A stretch of DNA of 64,000 nucleotides. Source: Mauremys mutica (taxonomy: Eukaryota; Chordata; Testudines; Geoemydidae). Within the stretch, counting starts at the first letter, position 1. Each line of letters begins with the position of its first letter. Made by a program: the position numbers and the translations under genes. Positions 31,590-45,056 of this stretch are shown here, one piece after another. The stretch lies in the NCBI RefSeq assembly GCF_020497125.1, contig NW_025422890.1, forward strand, positions 62,001 through 126,000. Direction: 5' to 3'. The notes under the pieces were generated by a model, which was given only the letters and a program-made list of their open reading frames with translations, was not told the DNA's origin and made no database searches.

Positions 31590-33905
31590 GTGATGTTTAT
31601 CCAGTAAGTAACTCAAAGGACCCATGTAACACATAGTTAGATAGTGGTATAATTTAGTACTGCATTTCAGTGGTGAAATAAAAGCACCGGATCCCCAATG
31701 TACATTTAACGTTCCCAAAGTGAATAACTGTGACAGGAATCCCCAAAATAATATCATCTTCTTTGTGTACTTCAGTCAGCTTCCACCAGTGTTCCTCTGG
31801 AAACGCGTGTGCAGGTTTTGAAAGGGAAATAACACTGTTAATTAGTTGATGATACCAATATTAAAGTTGAAAGCAATCAGCTGAAGCTCTCCAGAGTTCT
31901 TCTACAGGATCAGATGACAGTGGCACCTAAAAGGGATGAAGCGCATGCTATTCAGAAAATAGTTTGATCTGGCATAATATGTAACCCATTTAAGTTTATC
32001 ACTATACTAGCGGAGAGAGATGGTCAACTATGGAATGTAGATGTATCTATTTAGATTCTAAGGTGTGATCGTTCTTACTCAATTTAAAATGTTACCTGAT
32101 CTCTAGCTTCCCATAAAGTGCGTTGATTAGTTCTTTGTTTTTGCATTGTCTTATTAATATGTCCAATAACCTTATTGATCCTGAACTGTAATGAGGTTTT
32201 AGACTCCTGTAATTGTTTTAACCATTGGAAATAATCATTCTGGACTTGTGTGGGATGATCCTTGGGGGGGGTGTATAGTAAAATCTGCAGGCTCAATCAT
32301 TAACTTAATTGATTGACTGATATTAATCTGGCACGGTTGGATCTTAGGGTTCTCACACAGTTATTACTGTGAGTGGCAGCTAGGCAGATTCTCAGGCCAT
32401 AAATATACCAGTATGGTATATTACTTTTCACAATACCTCTTTAATAGTGCTCTTTATTCTTCTTTCCTGAACAGAGGACGGGGGTCAGTATGGAATGTGG
32501 CATTACTGGCTGATCTCTAGGGCTTGTAACATTATCGTTAAAATTTGCCCCACAAATGCACTTTCATTATCTGAGTCTCAGAGGTTCCATAGCTGTAAAC
32601 TTCAGAGAAAAGCCTTTTAGCTGCAGTTCTAGCACTATTAGCCCTAGTGGGGAATGCGTCCACCCATCCTGAAAATGAATCTATACTAACCAACAAATAC
32701 TGGAATCCTTCCTTTCTCCTCGGCAGCTTATCAATGAAAACTATCTGTATATTATGCCACGGTCCCAGGTGCATCATTGGTTGCCAGTGTGAAGGACGAG
32801 CTTTTGCATAGTGATCACAATTTTGCACCCATGTACTCACATCATCTTCCATAACGTCTCAGTCTGCTACTGCCTTAGCCTTGCTTCTGTCCCGTCATGC
32901 GTGAACTGATGTGCCGCTTCAGTCAGCTTCTGCCTCGCCGTTTTCCCCTGAGTTTGGCTGCAATTATCACTCACATCGCTAGATGGCAGCAGCGTAGCAG
33001 AAATGAGCTCAGGCGCGTTCCTGGCTTCTAGAAGCAATTGCTCTGTTTTGCCGCTGGGTGATAGCATCGCCTCGGCGGTTCCACACTTCACTCCCTGCTG
33101 TGGGCTTTGTAACTGACTGGGGTTCCTTGCCATCCAAGAATGGATACATTCCCATTCTCCTAGGTATGCTAGCTCCTTCCCATCTGCTCCCTCCCAATGA
33201 TTTCGTTGCTAGTCAACTATCCAATCCTGTATGCCTTTCTCGCAAAAATCCCTGTCTGCATAGATATAGATTGGTCCGGGAAAGCGTCAATATCATTTAA
33301 AAACATGAAGCGCTGCATGTTGCGCTGAGCCATGAGCTAAATGTCCTTGATTCACTTCCTTCCATAGGTTTATGGCAGCATATTTACTATACCGTTTCCC
33401 CTTAATTACTACTGAGCTGCCATCAGTAAACCAGATCTGTTTCTCCTGCCCTTAAGGAGGGTGCCTCCACCAGTGCAATTTTTTGTTCTAAAGTAATCTC
33501 GGACATTCATGCTTAGTTCCTTTTTCAATTAAAGTGTGAGTCAATAAATCGGGCTTAGATACGGTTTCGGTAACGATCCCTATATTGATCATAATGAGGG
33601 TTCATTGAGCCACAGGTGTATTGGAGACCCTGCTTCCTATCAGTTTGTCAAATAAGATAAAGTTGAGTGGGGTATGAGTACTTTGAATTGTGATCAGGGC
33701 TGTGCTCGTGAGCGGGTCAAAAGACTGGATTGCCCAAACAGCTGATAAACAATCAGGCTCACAAGGATCAAAATTTAATTCAGCACCTTGAAGTTTTTTT
33801 ACACTCATATGCTACTGGCGCCAATTTGCCTGCCTCGTTATTTTGCATGAGAGTAGCTGCTAAGGCAACCTCAGGGCTTTGACTCATCGGGGGTGTGACC
33901 CCCAG
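31590..33905 (-). pseudogene. Endogenous retrovirus fragment, mirror copy
   Basis: Mirror of 25436-27765, minus strand. The integrase core is readable at 32852-32538 (FIDKLPRRKEGFQ, SIDSFSGWVDAFP), preceded by a fragment with NCDHYAKARPSHWQPM that is less damaged than in the left copy. Further changes include a one-base difference in the first integrase block (QMDFID to QIVFID), which removes the first catalytic aspartate context. Stops and shifts remain throughout. It is non-functional. Confidence 0.75.
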
Positions 33906-34140
33906 GTCACACACACAGCCCCCCCCCCGCCCGACGCTGGGAGAACAGCTGTACCTCCAGCGTCCTGCACCAGTCACACACATATCCTGAGCTTGAGAGA
34001 ACAGTTGTACCTCCATCATCCTGCCCCAGTCACACACAGATCCCGAGCTTGGGAGAACCGCTGTACCTCCAGCGTCCTGCCCTAGTCATCCCCCCCCCCA
34101 ACTGTGGCTGTCCCTCCCGCTTCATACCACATTCACACAC
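33906..34140. repeat. Minisatellite of about 57-60 bp, mirror copy
   Basis: Reverse complement of 25200-25435: CCAGTCACACACAGATCCCG, GAGAACCGCTGTACCTCCAG units. One C-run is longer than in the left arm. Confidence 0.75.
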
Positions 34141-34185
34141 ATCCAGAGCACAGCTTTCCCTCCCCATCCTACCCTACTTACCGCT

Positions 34186-35292
34186 TGTGAAATGTACCCT
34201 ATATGACTTTATGAAGCTATGCTGATGAGTTTAAATATAATGTAACTGTAACATGTTTCATTTAAAAGGTCTCTTGTAAAGTATCATTACAAAGCTTATA
34301 ATCTCGTGTGTTCACCCTATTTGTATAAATGTACCAGTCTTATCTCTATCTCTAGAAATATGAAATATAACGCTGAGGGCCTATTGTACTTATGCAACAT
34401 TTGGGCCATTAATGGTGGTTTGGAATCTGGATGGCTCCCATTAACCATGACGATTGTCTGCATCCGGGTGTGTTTTACTTGTAAGTCTCCCTGTAGACAT
34501 GTGTGCTGGTCAATGGGCAATGAAGTCTTACAGTGACATGTGAGCCTATCACCTGAAGTGGAATCCATCTTTCCATTGAGAGGGAGGGCTGGGAACCCAG
34601 AGAGGGACAAAGGATTCGCGCCTCATGCAAAAGATGTATCAATGGGTGGAACAGAACAAACGGAACAGCCATCATGAGGCAACCCCTAGCTACCACCTGA
34701 GCTGGAACAAAGGCTGGACCAGATGGTAAGGATCGTGCCCAGACTAGAAAGGCGTCAAGTCTGTGAAAGAAACATACGGAACATCTCTGCAGGTGAGATT
34801 TTTATCTGTATTCAGTTGTATTACTGTAGTAGACTTAGATTTGCGTGTTTTATTTTATTTTACTTGGTAATTTGCTTTGTTCTGTCTGCTCCTACTTGGA
34901 GCCACTTAAATCCTACAAGCTGTATTTAATAAAATCACTTTTTACTTATTAATTAACCCAGAGTATGTCGGCTGGCAAACAGCTGTGCATATCACTCTAT
35001 CAGTGTTATAGCAGGTGAACAATTTATGAGTTTACCCTGAATACGCTTTAGACAGGGTAAAATGGATATATTTGGGGTTCAGAACCCATTGAGAGACTTC
35101 TGTGTGTTAAAGACAGGAACACTTCCGTAAGTTGCTTTCAGGTTAAGTCTGCAGCTTTGGGGCATGTAGTTCAGACCCTGGGTCTGTGCTGGAGCAGATG
35201 GGCATGTCTGGCTCAACAAGACAGGGTGCCGGAGTAGTCTTGGTACAACAGGTGGCAGTGCCCAGGGGTGTTTCTGTGATCCAAGCCACCAC
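34186..35292 (+). mobile_element. Solo LTR, mirror copy
   Basis: Starts TGTGAAATGTACCCTATATG and has TTTAATAAAATCACTTTTTA near 34925. It keeps a block around CCTGAATACGCTTTAGACAG (35037-35095) that the left-arm copy lacks. Ends near GTGATCCAAGCCACCAC. Confidence 0.7.
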
Positions 35293-37170
35293 GCCCCTCA
35301 AGGCCTGCTCAGCTGGTGGGGGGAGGGAGGTGAGGAGCTCAGCGAGCGACAGGGTGGGGAAGATGGGGAGGGGGGCCCTTGAGGGAAGAGAAGGAGCAGG
35401 AGCAGTGCTTTCATAGACGGGGTGCAGCAGGGGGCAGGGAAGTTCCACTGCTCAGCATCCAGTTTTCCCAAATTAGAAAGTTAGCCACCCTATGCAGCTG
35501 GTGGCTCTGACATGGGGGAAGTGGGGGGGGGCTGAGAACGGCAGCTTCTGGTCAGGCGCCGAGCTCTGGAGGCCATTGCCAGCACCAGTAAAGTGTCTCC
35601 CTAACATTTTACCTTTGCGCTGGGATGGGTGGATACAGTAAGTTTGAGGCAAATTTAGGGGTGGCTATAGCCCTTTCAAGTCCCCCTCTAACGCTGCCAC
35701 TCATCTCAGTGAGAGTAACAGTCCTCAGCTCCCAGCTGATCTTGCCTGACATCTGTCTCAAAGCCAGGCTGTGCTACCGCTCAGTCTCAGGACAGAGCTG
35801 AAGTGATTCTCCACCAGGTCTCCCTTGCAGGAAACACAAGCCAAGAACATCAAGCGAGTGGCAGGGAATGTAAAGGTAGTTGGCGCCGGTGATTGCTAGT
35901 CCCAAAGGCAGTCATGGCTATATGTAAGGCACCAAGCTGCTCCCACATCCAAAATGAGCACAGCATTCTATTGTCCTTTCCCCTTGCCTTTATCCCACAG
36001 AGATCTCCCCTAACCAGAATGCTCACATCCGCTGAAGCAAGGTAGAGAGCAGGGCTAGCATGCCATGACCAGGAACTCTTGCCCAGTGATGTGGAAGAGG
36101 TGAGGACTGAGTATCTTTGGTTACATGCCTCTGGAAAGTTGGATGTCTAGATTGCGCAGGTCCATTTCTTCCAGATGCCCTTCCTGGGGCTGAGACTCTT
36201 GCCCTGCTCCGCTCCACTGGCCTGAGGAGTCTTCTGCAAGCACAGGAGATAACCCAAGAAAGAGTCTTCGGTTCCCAAAGCTCTACTGAGGCGTGAGCTC
36301 TTGCTCTCCTTGCCTCCCGCTCCAATCTACTCTGCATCACCCCCAGTGAATGAACAGAAATGGATTCAACACCTATGGATCAATAGGCTGGTTACACCCA
36401 TTTTTGCATCACTCTAGCACCCAGTATCACAGTAGGAGTCTCTTGCACTCCTCCCACATCTCCTCTCTTGCAGGCTTTTGAGACCAAGCCTGTTGGGATG
36501 CACACTTGCCCAGATGTGACCAGATTCAGTCATATTCCTACATACAAATGGTTAACCTTCTCTAAAGACCAAAAATACTTTCTACATTTCAAACCGTAAT
36601 TATCCCATATTTAACTGGTGTCCAACCGGGGCTTAAAACAGGTCTTTGCATTAAAAAGGTTGTCCAAAAATTGTGTAATTGTAAACATTAGATAACTTGG
36701 TTATTGCTTAAAAACACGTTCAATTTGAAATGAATTTTATAAACAATTTATTAATAATTTGGAGCATCCTTGGAAGTTTTAGTACTGGGGGGCATGAATA
36801 ATTAACAATCAAACCTAGGGTCTTCACTTTAAAGTGTTAGTTTCCACATTATTGTGAATAATGAGGATTTTCAGCCACATATTTATATATTTACTATGAA
36901 ACAAGCAATGTTTGTCCTTATTGGAGCATTTGTGAGCTTTGCTTTAAGGTTAAAGCTATTGAAAAAGAAAAGCACACAGGGTGAGGCAGTGAAGTAGCTG
37001 CCTACTCTGTAATGCCTCCATCACATACACTTGCTGGTAAATCGCCACTGGAAAAACACTCTCTTTCCCAATTCGGAAGGTAAGATTCTGTTAGAGTCCA
37101 ATCGGAACAGTGAATGGAAGTTAAGATGCTCTGGTACTCGCTCTATTAGAGTCCAAGCAGGAACAGTGAG

Positions 37171-38560
37171 CACAGAATCACAGAATCATAGAATCTCAGG
37201 GTTGGAAGGGACCTCAGGAGGTCATCTAGTCCAACCCCCTGCTCAAAGCAGGACCAAACCCAACTAAATCATCCCAGCCAGGGCTTTGTCAAGCCTGACC
37301 TTAAAAACCTCTAAGGAAGGAGATTCCACCACCTCCCTAGGGAACCCATTCCAGTTCTTCACCACCCTACTAGTGAAAAAGTTTTTCCTAATGTCCAACC
37401 TACACCTCCCCCTCTGCAACTTGAGACCATTACTCCTTGTTCTGTCATCTTCTACCACTGAGAACAGTCTAGATCTCTTTGGAACCCCCTTTCAGGTACT
37501 TGAAAGCAGCTATCAAATCCCCCCTCCTTCTTCTCTTCTGCAGGCTAAACAATCCCAGTTCCCTCAGCCTCTCCTCATAAGTCATGTGCTCCAGCTCCCT
37601 AATCATTTTTGTTGCCCTCCGCTGGACTCTCTCCAATTTATCCACATCCTTCTTGTAGTGTGGGGCCCAAAAAGGGACACAGTACTCCAAATGAGGCCTC
37701 ACCAGTGCTGAATAGAGGGGAATGATCACATCCCTCGATCTGCTGGAAATGCCCCTACTTATACAACCCAAAATGCCATTAGCCTTCTTAGCAACAAGGG
37801 CACACTGTTGACTCATATTCGGCTTTTTGTCCACCGTAACCCCTAGGTCCTTTCCCGCAGAACTGCTGCCCAGCCATTCGGTCCCTAGTCTGTAACAGTG
37901 CATGGGATTCTTCCGTCCTAAGTGCAGGACTCTGCACTTCTCCTTGTTGAACCTCATCATATTTCTTTTGGCCCAATCCTCTATTTTGTCTAGGTCCCTC
38001 TGTATCCTATCCCTATTCTCCAGCGTATCAACCACTCCTCCCAGTTTAGTGTCATCTGCAAACTTGCTAAGGGTGCAGTCCACACCATCCTCCAGATCGT
38101 TAATGAAGATATTGAACAAAACCGGCCCCAGCACCGACCCTTGGGGCGCTCCACTTGAGACCGGCTGCCAACTAGACATGGAACCATTGATCACGACCCG
38201 TTGAGCCCGACCATCTAGACAGTTTTCTATCCACCTTACTGTCCATTCATCCAGCCCAGACTTCTTTAACTTGCTGACAAGAATACAGTGGGAGACTGTA
38301 TCAAAGGCTTTGCTAAAGTCCAGAAATAGCACATCCACTCCTTTCCCCTCATCCACAGAGCCGGTTATCTCATCATAGAAGGCAATTAGGTTAGTCAGGC
38401 ATCACTTGCCCTTGGTGAATCCATGCTGACTGTTCCTGATCATTTTCCCCTCCTTTACGTGGTTCAGAATTGATTCCTTGAGGACCTGTTCCATGATTTT
38501 TCCAGGGACTGAGGTGAGGCTGACTGGCCTGTAGTTCCCTGGATCTTCCTTCCAGAAGTA
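37171..38560 (-). mobile_element. CR1 LINE, 5'-truncated, mirror copy
   Basis: Same 5' truncation and same CR1 tail as 20843-22226. It keeps the full [11 protein letters not shown] motif and FADDTKL but has a frame break after GGSKE (near 37470). Another lies upstream near 38400, where CATACC has become CATCAC-like sequence. It is immobile. Confidence 0.95.
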
Positions 38561-40050
38561 AAGTTTCCTCCCGTTCTATAACTGATGGGGTGGGGTGGCG
38601 GCAGGGACAAGGGGAAGTGAGAATGGGGGATGTGTTGGGGTATGGAGTTCCCTACTTCAGCTCCACAGGCTGGGTCCGGTGCAGAGCATGGCATGGCAGG
38701 GAGATGACATCTCCCATAATGCCGGGGCCCTTTCACAGCAAGGGTGTCACCTCCCCATGGTAGCACGGATTCCCACCTACTCCTCCTGCTTTCGCCTGAC
38801 AACAGCACCACCCTTCACGGCACCACCTCATGGCAACTTCTGCTTCTGGACTCGCACCGGAAATGGGAAGTCCAGCTGGGCCTGGCAGTGGCTGACAGGA
38901 AATGGAGACAGGCGCCACTGCCACTCCCGTGGTGCCACAGGGCCCACCATGGCTGGTGGGCGATAGATAAATGTCTGTGTACCTCCCCAGCACTATGTCT
39001 CCTTTAGTGCTTGTGCCCCCCCTCCCCCCGTCCTGCTTAGTCTGGGTGTTCCTTACTGGAGCACACTGTGTGTCCCAGGCATGTTCTGTCTCACCTTTGG
39101 GTCCAGCCTAACAGGGGTGTCTCTCCCCATCCTCCCACCAGTAACTTCTCCCCCAACGCACACAGGACAGGGAGCTGGCTGGTGCCCTTCTATAAAAGGA
39201 CTGCTCTGTGCAACAGAAACCAGCCTAGTTCCCGTCCCGCAGGCTGGGAGCTTGCTGCTGCCTTCAACCGCATCACAAGTTACAAGAGGGGGCAGGGATA
39301 AAATCCCCACTGACTAAACAGGATGGGGTGAAGCATGTCACCAGGCCATAATATTCTGGATAACCCCTTGATGACCATTTTAGGATCATCCTCTCATGTG
39401 GCCTTCCTTGCCTCTGGCTAGCTGTGATGACAAGAGGGGGATGTTGTCCCCCTTCCTCTGGCTCCCCTGGCTGGCAGAGCCTAGTGCTACTACCTTGGCT
39501 TGTCAGCTGGGGAGCAGAGCTCTTACATCTGCTAATCAGGGGTTAGCCCCACAGCCACTGAGGGGATGAGGTAGGGCTCAGTTGCTAATTTTGGGCCTGG
39601 GATTGCCCACTTTACAGGCTCAAATTTGGGGGGAGGCTGTGGTCCCCCCCCAGTCACGCACACCCTAAAGTAGGGAAATGTCCCTCACCTACTTATAATT
39701 GCACCCTAAATAACCTCTGGGATACTTAATTTTTGTTCTCAGAAGGTGCGCATCACCATATTATCGGAGCTGACTGTCAGCTCTGTTAGGCACCACAGGC
39801 TGAAGCAGCGTGAGCAGCATCTCTCTGGGAATGAGAAAGCTACAGTGAGATGTTCTCCCAAGTCCATTGCATGAGTCAGGATCCAGGGGCCGAAAGCGCT
39901 AGCTGTCCTTGTGTCCTGCCTGCAGCATCTGAGACAGAAAAGTCTGTTCTTTTCCATCCCTCCTGGGTGGCTGCCATGACAGCAGTGCTAACCTTAACAA
40001 AAATGACTGTGGATCTGCTATTCCATATTTAACGGCCTTTCCCATTCCTG

Positions 40051-40681
40051 GTAAAGCAGGTTTATTTAGACGACAGGAACACAGTCCAAGACAGGTTTTG
40101 CAGGCACAGACCACAGGATCCTCCCCAATTAGATCCATCTTGGGGTCCCAGGAGCACCACTGCCCCCTTCGGGGGTCAGAGCCCTGTCTGTGCTTCCCTC
40201 CATTCCCCAGCCAGCTCCTGAAAACCCCCTCACTCCCCAGCGTCTCCTCCCCCAGGCCTTTGTTCAGCTTCCCAGGGAGAGGTGTCACCTGGCCTCTAAC
40301 CCCTTCCTGGGTTCTCACATTACATGCTCAGGCATCTTCCCTCAAGGCCAGTCTCCCATCTCCCAGTGCAGACCTTTCTCCCAGGCCAACCGCCCCCACG
40401 CAGCATTCACAGACCACAGTAAGCAGGGGCTGCTCTAGGAATGCGGCCGCCCCAAGCAGGGCGGCGCGCGCAGGGGGCGAGCAACCGGTTGCCGGTCCCC
40501 TGACTTCGGGGGACCTCTTGTAGACGTGCCTGGGGAGGCTCCGGTGGTCCCGCGCCTCCGGTGGACCTCCCGCAGGCATGACCGCGGAAGGTCCGCCGGA
40601 GCCGCCTGATGCCCTGCCGGGAAAATGCGCACTGAGGTCTGGAGCCGGCCGTGACAGTAAGAACAGTCCCAGTGCGTCACA
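40051..40681 (-). mobile_element. LTR with nested MITE, 3' end deleted
   Basis: Mirror of 17499-18189. It starts at TGTGACGCACTGGG (reading down from 40681) and stops abruptly at AAACCTGCTTTACC, where the sequence jumps to AGGAATGGGAAAGGCC. Confidence 0.7.
40424..40653. mobile_element. hAT-type MITE, mirror copy
   Basis: Mirror of 17527-17757. ACAGTAAG flanks both ends (40416-40423 and 40654-40661), the reverse complement of the left-arm duplication. Confidence 0.9.
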
Positions 40682-41423
40682 CTCTCATTTTCTGTCTCTG
40701 AGTGACCTTGGCACCAAGCGCCCTGCTCTTCGCTGACCTTGGCTCTTATCGTCCCAGGCTTGATGTGACCTTCCTGCTTTGCAGGCTTAAGCTTCTTATT
40801 CTGTCAGCCACCATTTCTTTCCCCTTTCCTTTTGTCCTATTTTAAGGAGCAAATCCCTTACGCGAATAGGAGGAGGAAGCAATTGCCCTGAATGGGGAAT
40901 GAAATTTACCAGGCAACCACAGAGATAGATTCTGGTCTCATTTACACTAATGTCCCAACATTGGCATCCATCGAGTTACTCCTGTTTTACACCAAACTTG
41001 AGATCAGAATCAGGCCCTTTGCCTCCCCTGACACTGTTCTTCCATGATTGGCCCTGCACCTTATCTTGGGATGGGGCAAGGTGGGTCAGTCCGAGAGAAA
41101 AACCAGAGGGCCCAATTAATTACCTCACCTGCACCCATGCAAAAGGGGTGGAAATTGCTCCCAAATCACAGTGGTAGGGTTTTTTTTCCATTTTTAAAAA
41201 GCCCTCCCATTGGCTCTTTTGATCAGAGGCCCAACTCCCTTTCTTTTACCTATGCAGGGAGGCTTTTTTAACCCTTTACAGGTAAAACAAGCAGAGAACA
41301 GCCACCAAGAGGGACTTTATAGCTAACTGGCTGGCTGGGTGTCCACAAAAGGGAGCTACGCCCGCCCCCCCATTTATCACAGCAGCCAACAGGGAAGTGG
41401 GAGGGAGGCACTCCTAGGCGTGG

Positions 41424-41616
41424 CCTACACTGGGGGGGGGATCGATGTAAGATACACAACTTCAGCTAGGGGAATAGCTTGCCTGAAGTCGAAGTCTCTT
41501 ATTTCGACTTACCTCCCGTCCTCGCAGCGTGGGGTTGATGGGAGTGCGTTCGGGGATCGATATATCGCGTCTAGATGAGAAGCGATCCCTGATAAACCGA
41601 TCGCTACCCGTAGACA
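41424..41616 (-). mobile_element. Foldback MITE, mirror copy, shortened
   Basis: Mirror of 16502-16758 with an internal deletion: the GGCGAGCGGCGGTAGCGG-type GC block is absent here. The flanking hairpin sequences GATCGATATATCGCG and AAGTCGAAGTCTCTTATT remain. Confidence 0.7.
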
Positions 41617-41886
41617 TACCCTTAGAGCCGGCATGTCCCCTCTGTTTCTCCCTTGCTGCTTAGGCAGAAGCGGAAAGGGAGCAAAAGATGCCCGGCTGAA
41701 GGGTTTTGCGCTCGGCCTTGAGGATTAAGCCCGAGCCCCCGGCATGGCTGCTGGGAGATGGATTTTTGTGTCGCAGCCAGCGCACTCTTCGGGCCACCAG
41801 CTGAACACGCTGAGGCCAGCAGGGACAGCTCTGAAGCGGCAAAATGGTTCCTTTGAGGGTCCAAGGAGGTAGTATAGGGTCAGTAC

Positions 41887-41963
41887 CGTCCCTGGGTGGG
41901 CTCAAATCACCATCCTTTCGGTTAACAGCTGAATGCGCTGACCCAGTGTGCTCCACCACAGCC
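41887..41963 (-). pseudogene. tRNA-Asn (GTT)-like sequence, best-kept copy
   Basis: Mirror of 16154-16231. Here the anticodon arm is TTCAG-CTGTTAA-CCGAA with one mismatch, closer to vertebrate tRNA-Asn than the other two copies. The 5' acceptor strand is again replaced by array sequence. Confidence 0.75.
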
Positions 41964-44333
41964 CTCAACCCCTCCACAGCCCTCAAACCCGATCCCCCAC
42001 AGCCCCCCATTCCCTCCCACAGCCCTGAAACCCATCCCCGCCAGCCCCCCATTCCCTGCCACAGACCTCAAACCCATCCCCCACAGCCTCCCATTCCCTG
42101 CCACAGCGCTCAAACACATCCCCCAACTCCGCCCACTCCCTGCCACAGCGCTGAAACCCATCCCCGCCAGCCCCCCATTCCCTGGCACAGCGCTCAAACC
42201 CACCCCCACAGCCCCCCATTCCCTCGCACAGCTCTCAAACCCATCCCCCACAGCCCCCCATTCCCTGCCACACCCCTCAAACCCATCCCCCACAGGCCCC
42301 CATTACCTGCCACAGCCCTCAAACCCATCCCCCACAACCCCATCACAGCCGCCGAGATCTATGCCACAGCGCTGAAACCCATCCCACACAGCCACCTCAT
42401 TCCCTGCTACAGCGTTCAAACCCAACCCCCACAGCCCCCCAGTCCCTGCCACACCGATCAAACCCGATCCCCACAGCCCCCCATACCCTGCCACAGCGCT
42501 CTAACCCGATCCCCACAGCCCCATCACAGCCACCTTGTTCCCTGACACAACACTCAAACAAATCCCCTACAACCCCCCATTGCCTGCCAAAGCGCTCAAA
42601 CCCATCCCCCACAGCCCCCCATTCCCTGCCGCAGTGCTCAAACCCATCCCCCACAGCCCCCGATTCCCTTCCACACAGCTGGAACCCATCCCCCACAGCC
42701 CCCGATTCCCTGCCACACCGATCAAACCCATCTCCCACAGCCCCCCATAACCTGCCACACCGATCAAACCCATCCGCCACAGCCCCATCACAGCCGCCTC
42801 GTTCCCTGCCACAGCGCTCTAACCCGATCCCCACAGCCCCATCACAGCCACATTGTTCCCTGACACAACACTCAAACCCATCCCCCACAGCCCCCCATTC
42901 CCTGCCACAGACCTGAAACCCATCCCCCTCAGCCCCTTCACAGCCGCCTCGTTCCCTGCCACAGTGCTCAAACCCATCCCCCACACCCCCCATTCCCTTC
43001 CACAGCCCAGAAACCCATCCCCCACAGCCCCCCATTCCCTGCCAGAGTGCTGAAACCCATCCCACACAGCCCCATCACAGCCACCTTGTTCCCTGACACA
43101 ACACTCAAACCCATCCCCTACAGCCCCCCATTGCCTGCCAAAGCGCTCAAACCCATCCCCCACATCCCCCCATTCTCTGCCAAAGCGCTCAAACCCATCC
43201 CCCACAGCTACATCACAGCCGCACGTTCCTTTCCACAGCGCTCAAACCCATCCCCCACATCCCCCCATTCCCTTCCACAGCGCTGGAACCCATCCCCCAC
43301 AGCCCCCGATTCCCTGCCACACCGATCAAACCCATCCCCCCATACCCTGCCACACCGTTCAAACCCATCCACCACAGCCCCATCACAGGCGCCTCGTTCC
43401 CTGCCACAGCGCTCAAACCCATCCCCCACCGCCCCCCATTGCCTTCCACATCCCTCAAACCCATCCCGCACAGCCCCCCATTCCCTGCCACTTTTCCCAA
43501 ACCCATCCCCCACAGCCCCATCACAGCCACCTCGTTCCGTATCACAGCGCTCAAACCCATCCCCCACTGCCCCCCATTCCCTTCCTCAGCCCTCAATCCC
43601 GAACCCCACAACCCCATCATAGCCGCCTCTTTCCCTGCTATAGCCCTCAAACCCATCCCCCACAGCCCCCCATTCCCTGCCAGAGCTCTCAAACCCATCC
43701 CCCAGAGACCCCCATTCCCTGCTCCAGCACTCAAACCCAGCCCCCCCGCCCCCACTCCCTGCCACCGCGCTCAAACCCATCCCCCACAGGACCCCATTCC
43801 CTGCCACAGCACTCAAACCCGGCCCCACAGCCCCCCATTCCCTGCAACAGCCCTCAAACCCATCCCCACAGCCCCCCATTCCCTGCAACAGCCCTCAAAC
43901 CCATCCCCCAGAGCCCCATCAGAGCCGCGTCGTGCCCTGCCACAGCGCTCAAACCCATCCCCCACTGTCCCCAATTCCCTGCCACAGCGGTGAAACCCAT
44001 CCCCCTCAGCCCCCCATTTCCTGCCACAGCGCTCAAACCCATCCCCCACAGCCCCCCATTCTCTGCCAGAGCTCTCAAACCCATTCCTAATGGGCCCCCA
44101 TTCCCTGCCACAGCACTCAAACCCGACCCCCACAGACCACCATTCCCTACCACAGAGCTCAAAGCCATCCACCAGAGCCCCATCACAGCCGCCTCGTTCC
44201 CTACCACAGCACTCAAACCCATCCCACACAGCCCCCCATTCCCTGCCACAGCGCTCAAATCCATCCCCCACAACCCCATCACAGCCGCCGAGATCTATGC
44301 CGCAGCGCAGAAACCCATCCCCCACAGCCCCCC
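41964..44333 (-). repeat. 42/54-bp minisatellite array 2 (G-rich strand minus)
   Basis: Copies of the 42-base unit mixed with a 54-base form that adds a GGCTGTGATGGG-type segment (AGCCCCATCACAGCC on the plus strand). A variant unit with GCCGAGATCTATGCC occurs near 42352 and 44288 and again in array 5. The array lies between the tRNA-Asn-like sequence and an LTR. Confidence 0.95.
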
Positions 44334-45056
44334 TGTCATGAATAGTTAGTAAAGGGTTAAAACATAGTACCTGGTAGGCACCTGACCTGAGGACCAATCA
44401 GGGAAGAGAATTTGAAACTCCTAGGAGGGAACTTTTTCCCTCTGTTTCTGTGTGTGTTGTTCTTAGCCGTTTGGAGTTACAAGAGTCCAGATGCTTTAAT
44501 CAAGTCTTCTACCAGTTTCCACCTTTCTGAACTAATTTCTTCTAGTCAAGATAGTGAGTATTAGAAAGGTACTTTGTGTCCTCATCTAAAAATCCTATGT
44601 TTGCAATTCTGTGTGTTTGTTATTGATTATTCTTAACTCTGTCTGTATTGTTTGCACTGAGAAGGAGAGAGGATTCTCTCCAGAACTTAGCAAGGTTATA
44701 CCCTATGAGTGTCCAGCTTGGGCTCATAGAGATTCTGTATTTTTCTTGTTTTTCTTTTAATAAATTCTTTCTATAAAGATTTGATTAAATCCCTCTACTG
44801 TGGGTACAGGGGGTGGGGCTAAGAAACTCTCTCTCGGTGGTGAGACGGCTTATCTCCGGGCAGAGAAGGGAGGGGGAAGAAGGGGAGGCTTCTCCCTCTG
44901 AGTTGAGCTGTGTTGTCCCCAGGGAACCTCTTTGGAAAGAGGAAGGCAGGGGGAATACAGGGGTGTCTCGGCCCACGTAATCGACCGAGTGGTGGCAGCC
45001 AGAAAGGGGACCTACCCTAGGATTTTAGGGTGGAGGGATACATGCGGGTCCCCACA
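44334..45056 (+). mobile_element. Solo LTR
   Basis: Starts TGTCATGAATAGTTAG and ends GGGTCCCCACA, with TTTAATAAATTCTTTC near 44757 as a polyadenylation-type site and a GGTGGCAGCC block near the end. It sits at an array boundary. I see no clear target duplication. The assignment rests on its ends and poly(A) site. Confidence 0.6.

Larger units (their letters stand above)
31530..41963 (-). repeat. Inverted repeat 1, right arm
   Basis: Reverse complement of the left arm 16154-27827. It is shorter mainly through two deletions, with junctions near 40050 (LTR end lost) and near 39779 (whole second LTR lost). A small indel next to the second junction changes CCGAGTACAGCGTATAAC to CCTAAC. Substitutions are scattered, so the arms are old enough to have diverged or come from different alleles. 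Confidence 0.95.
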
